64,000 nt of DNA, from assembly GCA_940671915.1 (NCBI GenBank), contig CALNVZ010003426.1:22897896-22961895 (forward strand). Direction: 5' to 3'. The notes under the pieces were generated by a model. It saw only the letters and a list, made by a program, of their open reading frames with translations, ran no database searches and had not been told where the DNA came from. Source of the stretch: Paracentrotus lividus (lineage: Eukaryota > Echinodermata > Echinoidea > Camarodonta > Echinidae). The translations under genes and the position numbers were made by a program. Shown here in pieces: positions 12,801 through 24,800 of the stretch. Every line of letters starts with the position of its first letter. Position 1 is the first letter of the stretch.

Positions 12801-15800
12801 CAGCAACAAAATAATTAAACCACGGAAGAAGGCCCTTTAATAAGAAAGAGATGGAGTTAATGCACATCTTTCCTTTCCATAAAAAATATCAAGGTATATG
12901 ACGTCCAGTTTTGCGTTCAAAGCTAATTAAGATAACAACACTTTTTTAAAGTGTGCCTTTAAAAAAAAGTTGTTTAAAAACGTATGTTAAAGTGTATTAC
13001 CTAAATATTAGGCAATGTTATTTGCCCCTCCCTTCGTGAAATGTCTCACTTGAATTGTATACATTTTTGCTCTCTATGGAAATATAAATATTATGTAGTA
13101 AAAAAAAAATCTAAATGAGAATGAATGGCAAAATTATATTTTTTAAGCGTGTCGTCTATGCGAGAGGAAATTACACTCTAGTCGGGAAGGTATATTCTCA
13201 TTAAACATTCATTTACATTCTTTTATATTTCTTCCCGATTTCCTAAATACCTCGCTTCGTTTTCTAAACTGTTGCGGTCAACATAAAATCAACTAGTGGA
13301 GAGGACCGGGTGATTCTCCGATCCGAGATTTCATCAGGTTCAACTTCATCAATGCAAGCTCGTAACGGTTAGTATGCCGTTATTTAAGAAATTAGGCACT
13401 TTGGACAAGTACTTTTACAGGAGTAGACCCATTTTCCGGCCCAACATAATTATGTCAATATTTTGTACGCATAAGTTGAATAACGTTTGTTAAAATAGTT
13501 TGCTTTTAATAATCCAATTTCGTTACTATAGTAGACCATTTTAGGGGGAAAGGAAAGATAAATTGCCTTTGTTTCAGAAAAGTGATTGGAAATAAGCGGA
13601 ACGAGAATGAATGAAAGCAGTGCACATTTTCGTTTTCCATTACAGAACAATTTTTATATCGTAAAACATAATACACGCCCATTCCTCGTTTAACCCACAC
13701 ATACACACATAAACAGAGCCCGTACACTGAAATAACACTGATATAGAGAAAGCAATGTGGCAAACGTAACATCAGAATATAGTTATCATATCATTATCTT
13801 TAAAATGTTATTATCACACAAACATTTTCAAACTTATTACATTTTTATTACCTCACTTTAAGAATGTTGAATAATCTGTCCTCTGATTGGTCAAAGCTGG
13901 TCATGTCTTCAACCATGCCCCAAAACATTCATCGGTCAATAGTACTTGGATTTAAGCCCGTTGTCACCCTGGATGCCCTTAGCAACGGGCATAGTGGCGA
14001 TCCCATTTGTTTACGTGCATAAGCTGCTTTGCGCGATGCGATGATTTCAGATACCATAATTTGCAGCGCGATTTGGTCGCTAATTTAGTTAGTTAGTCTA
14101 TGTATGTATTTTAGATCCCCTTATTTTCGGCATATAAACGATATATTGACTGCTTTATTTTCGGGACATGGTCGTTTCTAGACTGCTCTCGGGAACTTCC
14201 GAATCTGCCATAACCCGCGACCTGCGGTCTTGGGTTATAGCAGATGCGGAATTTCCCTTGAGCAGTCTAGAAACGGCCATGCCCCTCAAAGCAGTCAATA
14301 AATATTACATCCATCATGCAGGGAGCTCGCTGTAAGTTCATCGCCACTCAGATGCCGTTGCAAACACTGTGAATGAGTTTGGCTATGATCTTTGATTACA
14401 ACTGACTAAAATCGTCATGCTCAACGATGGAAATACACCGGACAAGGTAAGGAGAGTGGATTCATGAGAATACATCAACATCTAAAGTAGATAGTCACAA
14501 AATTAGTGTCTCTACCTTTATTATTATATTATTATCTTGGTCATTTTTTTTCAACTATCGTTTTTGTCCTAGCACAATCTCTGAAGTTACTCAAGAAATT
14601 TGTGTGTGTGTGTGTGTGTGGGTGTGGGTGTGTGTGTTTAGCTTATTTACCTTGTCTGTTTTTGTGTGAGTTGTTTTTCCACTCGGGCGTTTTTGGGGAA
14701 ATTTATATTGCTCATATTTCATTTATATATATGAAGAATTTGATTCCATAAGGCGCTAAATCCACTTTTGACAAAGGCATGGGGATCAAATGCAGCATAT
14801 CGAATTTTTTAAAAAATGGAAGATTGAAAAAAAAATTGTTACAAATACGTTTTTTAATTCTTTAAAAAGAACTAAATTCAAAATGGTTTTATTCAAAAGG
14901 GGCTTATGGTCATTTAGATTTGTTTATTTAACCACTTTACCGAACAATATACATTCAGAGCTTTTAGCACTTGTTGTGGCTACCAGTCTCCATCATTCGT
15001 GCAAAAAATTAATACAGTTTTCATATTTTTATGAATATTTTTTGATTTAGCTCCTTTTGGAATAAAACATCGAAAATAAAAATCTTTACTAAAGATAGGA
15101 AATTCTTGAAAATTCTTTCTGGTCAGTTTCTTCATTGTTCAAATTAATATCATTCATCATATAAATCGTTATTATCATCATCATTTATCATTATTTGTTT
15201 ATATACATCATTAATAAAATTATTCGAATTATCCACAACCAAAAACAGAGCTGTGCTAAATACTGGTCGACACTGGGGTGACATCGTTTGGATCTTTACT
15301 GTCACTACGCTCTCTGTCACTGACAGGAAAGCAGGTTACATCGAAAGGGAGATCGAGGTTACCCTAACAAGATGAAGGTAAGTTCACTCTAGTCCATTCC
15401 AAAACGTGTTTTCTGTAGACAAGGACATTTTGACAAGGTTACATTTTCACGGTACGGATTAAAAAGAAAAAAAAACGTTCATGTAAATTTGATCGCAGGT
15501 TTTTAAATGCGACAATGACGTTGATTTTTTTTGTCCTGTTTTTGTTTTGTGTTTTTGCTTTTTACGAAAATATATCCGGTAAAACGGACCGATGGGTTGG
15601 GGGAAATGTGGACCCTTTATTATCCTGAAATTTTTACAATTTCTTTTTCTTTTCAGCATAAGGAAGAGAATCTTTTGAGTCCAAATAATTAGTAACTTTA
15701 CAGACATAACAGTTTTTATGTGTGTATGTTTCTAAAAATTCATGGAGACTTTTTTTTTTTTTTAGTGCATGTTGATACATTATAATGAGAACAAGCATTA

Positions 15801-18800
15801 TGAACAACTGGGGAACACATAATGACTGGCAGAAAAAAACAAAACATGTATTATGTTTACGTAAAACGAAACTGTTAGTAATTGAGCAGATATCATTTCA
15901 TGCCATTTTAGAATTCATTACAAATGTTGATTATTTTAAAGGATAAACATGAATAGCGTTAGGTTGCATGATGTAAGCGAACCCCGACCCATCATTTCCA
16001 CAATTCTTATGCTAATAGAAGGGTTTGTTATATCCCAGCTCAATTCCTTCTCCACCAACAAGAAATGATGGAAACGAAACGAACGAGGATAAATGTTAAG
16101 AATAACTTATCGAATCGATCATTATCCATAATGAAAAGACAGAGAAAGTTATATCATGGGATTTCTTACTTTGATGGTTGCATTCAGAAGGTCGCCATGT
16201 CGTGAAACAAGTATCAGCTCAAAGCTGGCCGACGAGCTTAAAGGAACAGAAGGAATTCGCTCCTCAGCTACTTAATCTCATGAAGGAGGTAGAAGACAGT
16301 GTCAGGAGAGACAAGGATGGGTTCAAGGTTCTAGTTCATTGTTTGTAAGTAAATAAAACAGGCTTAGTTTTACATGATTGTGACGGAATTATTAAAACAG
16401 AGGCTTGATGAATATTATTCCTTAATATCTAAATTATACAAATAATTAAATGAAATGGAATTCTGTTGAGATAAATCTAACATAAACGAACAATGAAGCA
16501 ACATAGAATACAGGGGCCGCGGGGGGGGGGAGGAAAGGGCCTTCAGCCCCCCCCCCCCCCAGCTGCACGTCGTAGATGTTTGCACTTACATGTTATGATC
16601 ACCACAGGCGTTATATTAAGTAAAGTAAGACTTAAACGTACGTCTACTTAACTTCCTTACTTTAAGTATAAAATAAAAATAAAATAAAATAAAAAGCGTG
16701 AGGCTTGATAGGAAATGAACGAATATGACATCATTTTACCACCTTGCTATCAGGGATATCCTTTAAGGCGCAATATTTGACGTCTCTGATTTTTTCTTGT
16801 ATCTCTCTTATCTCCTGTAGGAATGGTGTTGGTCGTACAGGAGTATTCTGTAGTATGCTCGAATGCATCGCACAGATAAACAAGAGAATTCAGTCGATGT
16901 GTTCAGGCGGTCAGCATGCTTCGCATGATAGGATGCATTTCGTCAAAACTGGAGGTAACGTGATGACCTTGCAAGTATTTTGATTCGATAGTAAAGTTCA
17001 CATCATTTATTTAAGATCACTTACAAAAAATTATCCATTTTACGATATCAAAAGGTTTACAACATAGACAGGCAACTGTTCCTCATACCATAAATTTGCT
17101 TTGAAAATGACAATGCTGTAGTAGACACGGTTACAGCCCGATAGTCCGCGGGTCCGATAGTCCGCGGGTCCGTTAGTCCGCGGTCCGATAGTCCGCGGTC
17201 CGATAGTCCGCGGGTCCGATAGTCCGCGGGTCCGTTAGTCCGCGGGTCTGATAGTCCGCGGGGGGGGGGGGCGGGGGTGATGTGTGTTACTCTGAAGGTT
17301 CGTTATCCGAAAAATAGAATGAGGTTCGTTATTCCGAAAAATAGAAAAAGGTTCCTTAGTCCGAAAATAGAATAGGTTCGTTAGTCCGAAATGAAAAGAT
17401 TCGTTATTTCTAAAAAAAAAGAAAAGGTTCGTTCTTCTTCGAATTTTTTGTTATATCCAAATAGAAAGGTTGTTATTCCGAAAATATAATGAGGTTCGTT
17501 ATCCAAAAATGAAATAAGGTTCATTAGTCCGAAAATGAAGTAAGGTTCGTTTTTCCGAAAATGAACTAAACCATTTTAGTAACAAAAATGGTGTGGTAAT
17601 TAAAAAAATATGGGATATTATGCTATAATAGTCTCAGCGGAGGACGTCACCCGTGAATAAGCGGAAATTAATATTTATCGGAAGATTAACAAGTCGCCGC
17701 CGATATGTTTCAAAATAACTTATTCATGAAATAAAAACGGAGTGGATATAATTATGGAATTAGTTATTTAGTCAAGGGTGATAACGGCACGTTTTTAAAA
17801 GCGAACTTTATTCTTTATCGAACAACTCGCCGCTAATACTTACACTACGTCGATAGCGGGCGGATTAATGGCGGAATCAACAACTGAACAAAAATGGTNN
17901 NNNNNNNNNNNNNNNNNNNNNNNCTAAATATACAAAACAATTGAGGTTACCCCCTCAAACAATCTTTCACCATCACATTCTGTGAAATATCAAATTTTAC
18001 ATCAGGGTAAAAAGTGCCGTAAATTTTACCTACCTTGTTGGTTTTCAGTAATTTTCTCAGAGAAATTTCGGCATCAGATGCTCTCACGACGATATATTTT
18101 CGTATACAGTTCATATGAACAACATTATGGTGCTCACACCGGTCACCGGTCGACGGTCACGCCATGATTTGCTTCAGGTGGCCCATATTACCTGCTAGCC
18201 CATATTACCTGCATGTACCCTAATGCAAATCCTGTTTAATTATTATCATGTAATAAGTTTAAGTTTATAAGTTAAATCTAATAATTAAAGAATGCTAAAT
18301 AACAATAATAATTTTGATGGAACACAATACTCTTTCTCAATTCAATGATAAATGTTTAATTTTGTAATGAAAATCATGTTTAATTATAATCCTGTTATAA
18401 GTTATATTATAAGAATGTTAAGTGACAATATACTTTGTATATGCCATAATCAGATAAATTCTCACATGCGCCAGGAGTGTCAATTCTGACAGACATGGCG
18501 CGGTGTAAGTTTTCAATATTATTATTATTATTATAAGTGGTTTAAAGGGTGTTAAGAAGCGCGAAAGCAATCCCTGAAAAGAGAACAGTGTCCCATACAC
18601 TGAAAAGATAACTTTGTCAATTGACAAATATAAATTTGTCATTAATGTGGTTTAATTTAACAAATTAATAAATTTGTCATACCAAAGATTTTGTCATTAT
18701 AGATTTGTCATGCACCATAACATGAACGAATTTTATTTTCATGAAAAGTGTCTACCATTTGACAACCCTTTTTCCAAAGTTTGTCATTGCAACATTATTA

Positions 18801-21800
18801 ATTCCTCATTCTATTTTTCAATTTGTTTTTTTCATTCATCAATTTGTACTGCATTTGACGTTAATTTGTCATGTAAACAGTCAGAAAAACACCTGTAATG
18901 AACAACAATACAGATAGTTAATATTTTTGTCAGTTTTAAATAGAACTCGAAATTCCTGAGGAAACAATTCAAATACATCAAATTCCAGTACAAAACTTGC
19001 CAGCAAGTAACATTTTATAAAAATTACTTAGTTTATTTACTTAGTAAGAGGAGCGCCAGTACGCTGCCTTCAAAACATCGCTCAGATGCAGCCGCTCGAC
19101 CTGCCTGGCCAGGCCCGAAGAGCACCCGGATATCCCGAACCTTGGTGGGTCGTGCCTTCGGCACCCTACCAAGCGGGTTCTCGCTCCCTATCTAAAGAAA
19201 TATTTTACCTTTCGATCTACTCAAGCCTTGCCTCGCAGCTAAATCACAGGCGACCGGCGAGTGATCGTAAGACGCGATTATGTGCGGGGTTTCCCAAACT
19301 GTCTTCAGGAGCTAAAATTTGTCATGCATTTTGCTGTCAACAAATTGATTTGTTTTTTCAGCAAATAATTTGTATTATAACGTTTATGGCCGACTTAAAA
19401 TCGTCATTTCTACATTGACTGCGAAGAGGATTTGTCAATTACGGTTGCCGAAGAGTCGTCACGCAAATAAATCAGTCATGCGCAAGTTTGTTTTTGTCAA
19501 CACAGTTGAAACTTTGTAATAGTGCTCGATCAATTTTTAATGCTATACTACCAGAGTTTGTCATTTATCACAGTTATATCGCAAAACAAATTATTTTACC
19601 CCGATTGACGAATTAATCTGGCCTTGTGACAAAGTTATCTTTTCAGTGTAGTGTTAACAACAATGTTAAATCATATTCAAACATTGGCGTGCTGCAAATA
19701 ACAATTTCACATTATGAGGGAATGAATTCATAGTCTGAATCAGAACAATACCACTTTTCATGGTAGATAAGCTGTTTGCCTTCTTTAAAACGTTATGATC
19801 CGTCTCTGCCAACCATGGCAATAATTTTTATACTCAAAATCATTGAAAAAAAATAAGAATACGTTTACACAGTTATATTAATAGGAAACAGTATAATATT
19901 TCCTTCTGTTTTCATATATTATATATTTATAGTATATTTATAGATGTTTCAAATTTTCTTTTTGATATTAATATCAGCCTTCTCAGTACATCTTAGGTTG
20001 AAGGAGCAACACAAGCTAAGTGTACGTGTTTGTACTTAAAGCCGGAGCATTTTTTCTTCTTCTTTTGAAGTGCTTTGGTAAAGTAGCCACAGCCAAGTAA
20101 AAGGGTATTGATAGAAAATGCCTTTTAGCAAAACATGGATGTTTTATCCTGTATTGTAAGCCAATGACCAAATGGTATAGGCCTACCTTCGTTCGACATA
20201 CGGCGGATTTGTCTATGTACAAGTTTCCGTCTTTGTACATCTGGTATAGAATGCCGCAAAGAACGTGCAGAACGAGGGCAGATATTTGGGTAATCCACCT
20301 TTTGTTTAGCATGATGTATTAATTATGATTCCTATTTTATTTGACGATTCAAGGAGCAATATGAGTTTGTCTACATGGCTGTACTTGAAGCTCTGCTTGC
20401 AGGAGATACTGGGATTCCAGTCTGCTATTTCACTTCTAGTCTGGCAAAGCTCAAAGAGGAAGCAAGATCGACCGAAGGAAAACGTTCAGAACTCGCTAAA
20501 CAGTTCGAGGTATTACTCAGAATATATATTTATCGGCAATGTTAGGAATATTCATGTTTATGCTTTATATTTATATGCAGTAATTGCTTCTTTGGTAATG
20601 AAACAATAACACTTTATGTGGGACTCCCAACGTAATCATGAAAATATTAGTTAATTATGTTTTTTTTTCACTATTACTTCACTAACTTATTACTCGTTAT
20701 AAAATATACATATAAAATAATGATATATGTATTAGGTAGTGGAAGATAATGCAATGAAAATATGTCAGTTTACTTTGATAATACAGATTAAGTCCCTAAA
20801 GCTAGTTTTTAGGCAGTAAAAGCATATTACTATAGATTCTAAATACACATACCATCTTTATGTCAACATTTTGTTCTTTTGCAGAATTTGATGGTCGTAT
20901 GCCCAGACCCTCCGAGCTCCATGATCAGAACAGGCACGATGACAGAAAATCGCTCTAAGAGTCGATATGGCAACAGCGTTCCAAGTAATGATAATGAATT
21001 ACAATCTTAGAGTTATAAACCGAGTAAATAAACGTGAAATAATATATCAGCAACAAAATAATTTAAACCACGGAGAAGGCCCTTTAATAAGAAAGAGATG
21101 GAGTTAATGCACATCTTTCCTTTCCATAAAAAATATCAAGGTATATGACGTCCAGTTTTGCGTTCAAGCTAATTTAAGATAACAACACTTTTTAAAGTGT
21201 GCTTTAAAAAAAGTTGTTTAAAAACGTATGTTAAAAGTGTATTACCTAATATTAGGCAATGTTAATTTGCCCCTCCCTTCGTGAAATGTCTCACTTGAAT
21301 TGTATACATTTTGCTCTCTATGGAAATATAATATATTATGTAGTAAAAAAAAATCTAAATGAGAATGAATGGCAACAATTATATTTTTTAAGCCGTGTCG
21401 TCATATGCGAGAGGAAATTACACTCTAGTCGGGAAGGTATTATTCTCATTAAACATTCATTTTACATTCTTTTATATTTCTTCCCGATTTCCTAAATACC
21501 TCGCTTCGTTTTCTAAACTGTTGCGGTCAACATAAAATCAACTAGTGGAGAGGAACCGGGTGATTCTCCGATCCGAGATTTCATCAGGTTCAGACTTCAT
21601 CAATGCAAGCTTCGTAACGGTTAGTATGCCGTTATTTAAGAAATTAGGCACTTTGGACTAAGTACTTTTACAGGAGTAGACCCATTTTCCGGCCCAACAT
21701 AATTATGATCAATATTTTGTACGCATAAGTTGAATAACGTTTTGTTAAAATAGTTTTGCTTTTAATAATCCAATTTCCGTTATCTATAGTAGACCATTTT

Positions 21801-24800
21801 TAGGGGGAAAGGGAAAGATAAATTTGCCTTTGTTCAGGAAAAGTGATTGGAAATAAGCGGAAACGAGAATGAATGAAAGGCAGTGCACATTTTTCGTTTT
21901 CCATTACAGAACAATTTTTATATCGTAAACATAATACACGCCCATCCCTCCGTTTAACCCACACATACACACATAAACAGAGCCCGTACACATGAAATAA
22001 CACTGTAATAGAGAAAAGCAAATGTGGCAAACGTAACATCAGAATTATAGTTATCATTATCATTATCTTTAAAATGTTATTATCACTACAAAACATGTTT
22101 CAAACTTATTACATTTTATATACCTCACTTTAAGAATGTTGAATAATCCTGTCCTCTGATTGGTCAAAAGCTTGGTCATGTCTTCAACCATGCCCCCAAA
22201 ACATCTCATCGGTCAATAGTACTTGGATTTAAGCCCGTTGTCACCCTGGATGCCCCTTAGCAACGGGCATAGTGCGATCCCCATTTGTTTACGTGCATAA
22301 GCTGCTTTGCGCGATGCGATGATTTCAGATACCATAATTTGCAGCGCGATTTGGTCGCTAATTTAGTTAGTTAGTCTATGTATGTTATTTTAGATCCCCT
22401 TATTTTTCGGCATATAAACGATATATTGACTGCTTTTATTTTCGGGACATGGTCGTTTCTAGACTGCTCTCGGGAACTTCCGAATCTGCCATAACCCGCG
22501 ACCTGCGGTCTTGGGTTATAGCAGATGCGGAATTTCCCTTGAGCAGTCTAGAAACGGCCATGCCCCTCAAAGCAGTCAATATAATATTACATCCCATCAT
22601 GCAGGGAGCTCGCTGTAAGTTCATCGCCACTCAGATGCCGTTGCCAAACACTGTGAATGAGTTCTGGGCTATGATCTTTGATTACAAACTGACTAAAATC
22701 GTCATGCTCAACGATGGAAATACACCGGACAAGGTAAGGAAGAGTGGATTCATGAGAATACATCAACATCTAAAGTAGATAGTCACAAAATTAGTGTCTC
22801 TTACCTTTATTATTATTATTATTATCTTGGTCATTTTTTTTTCAACTATCGTTTTGTCCTAGCACAATCTCTGAAGTTACTCAAGAAATTTGTGTGTGTG
22901 TGTGTGTGGGTGTGGGTGTGTGTGTTTAGCTTATTTACCTTGTCTGTTTTTGTGTGAGTTGTTTTTCCAACTCGGGCGTTTTTGGGGAAATTTATATTGC
23001 TCATATTTTCATTTATATATATGAAGAATTTGATTCCATAAGGCGCTAAATCCACTTTTGACCAAAGCATGGGGATCAAATGCAGCATATCGAATTTTTT
23101 AAAAAATGGAAGATTGAAAAAAAAATTGGTTACAAATACGTTTTTTAATTCTTTAAAAAGAACTAAATTCAAAATGGTTTTATTCCAAAAGGGGCTTATG
23201 GTCATTTAGGATTTGTTTATTTAACCACTTTACCGAACAATATACATTCAGAGCTTTTAGCACTTGTTGTGGCTACCAGTCTCCATCATTCGTGCAAAAA
23301 AATTAATACAGTTTTCATATTTTTATGAATATTTTTTGATTTAGCTCCTTTTGGAATAAAACATCGAAAATAAAAATCTTTACTAAAGATAGGAAATTCT
23401 TGAAAATTCTTTCTGGTCAGTTTCCTTCATTGTTCAAATTTAATATCATTCATCATATAAATCGTTATTATCATCATCATTTATCATTATTTGTTTATAT
23501 ACATCATTAATAAAATTATTCGAATTATCCACAACCAAAATACAGAGCTGTGCTAAATACTGGTTCGACACTGGGGTGACATCGTTTGGATCTTTATCTG
23601 TCACTACGCTCTCTGTCACTGACAGGAAAGCAGGTTACATCGAAAGGGAGATCGAGGTTACCCGTAACAAGATGAAGGTAAGTTCACTCTAGTCCATTCC
23701 AAAACGTGTTTCTGTAGACAAGGACATTTTGACAAGGTTACATTTTCACGGTACGGATTAAAAAGAAAAAAAAAACGTTCATGTAACTTTGATCGCAGGT
23801 TTTTAAATGCGACAATGACGTTGATTTTTTTGTCCTGTTTTGTTTTGTGTTTTTGCTTTTTACGAAATATATCCGGTAAAACGGACCGATGGGTTGGGGG
23901 AAATGTGGACCCTTTATTATCCTGAAATTTTTACAATTTCTTTTTCTTTTCAGCATAAGGAAGAGAATCTTTTGAGTCCAAATAATTAGTAACTTTACAG
24001 ACAATAACAGTTTTTATGTGTGTATGTTTCTAAAAATTTCATGGAGACTTTTTTTTTTTTTTTTAGTGGCATGTTGATACATTATAATAGAGAACAAGCA
24101 TTATGAACAACTGGGGAAACACATAATGACTGGCAGAAAAAAACAAAACATGTATTATGTTTACAGTAACAACGAAACTGTTAGTAATTGAGCAGATATC
24201 ATTTCATGCCATTTTAGAATTCATTACAAAATGTTGATTATTTTAAAGGATAAACATGAATAGCGTTAGAAGTGCCAATGATGTAAAGCGAACCCCGACC
24301 CATTCATTTTCCACAATTCTTATGCTAATAGAAGGGTTTGTTATATCCCAGCTCAAATTCCTATCTCCACCAACATAGAAAATGATGGAAAACGAAACGA
24401 ACGAGGATAAATGTTAAGAATAACTTATCGAATCGATCATTATCCATAATGAAAAGACAGAGAAAGTTATATCATGGGATTCTTACTTTGATGGTTGCAT
24501 CTCAGAAGGGTCGCCATGTCGTGAAACAGTATCAGCTTCAAAGCTGGCCGACGAGCTTAAAGGAACAGAAGGAATTCGCTCCTCAGCTACTTAATCTCAT
24601 GAAGGAGGTAGAAGACAGTGTCAGGAGAGACAAGGATGGGTTCAAGGTTCTAGTTCATTGTTTGTAAGTAAATAAAACAGGCTTAGTTTTACATGATTGT
24701 GACGGAATTATTAAAACAGAGGCTTGATGAATATTATTCCTTAATATCTAAATTATACAAATAATTAAATGAAATGGAATTCTGTGAGATAAATCTAAAC

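Larger units (their letters stand above)
9674..17898. repeat. Left copy of an 8.2 kb duplicated block
   Basis: Co-linear with 17924-26223 over its whole length. Its right end abuts the N gap exactly where the right copy passes into unique sequence (26223). It carries frame-broken copies of seven phosphatase exons. Confidence 0.92.

Noticed and set aside
17139..17262. CRISPR-like short tandem array
   Set aside because: Units are contiguous without spacers and have an inverted counterpart; it is the outer array of a foldback element in a eukaryotic intron.
9674..17898. A second, independent phosphatase gene or recent pseudogene
   Set aside because: The indel-only exon differences and exact relation to the N gap fit an assembly artefact better.
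22436..22778. ORFs on both strands spanning the hairpin and D2 core exon
   Set aside because: The hairpin part is a palindrome read in both directions; only 22605-22733 is an exon.
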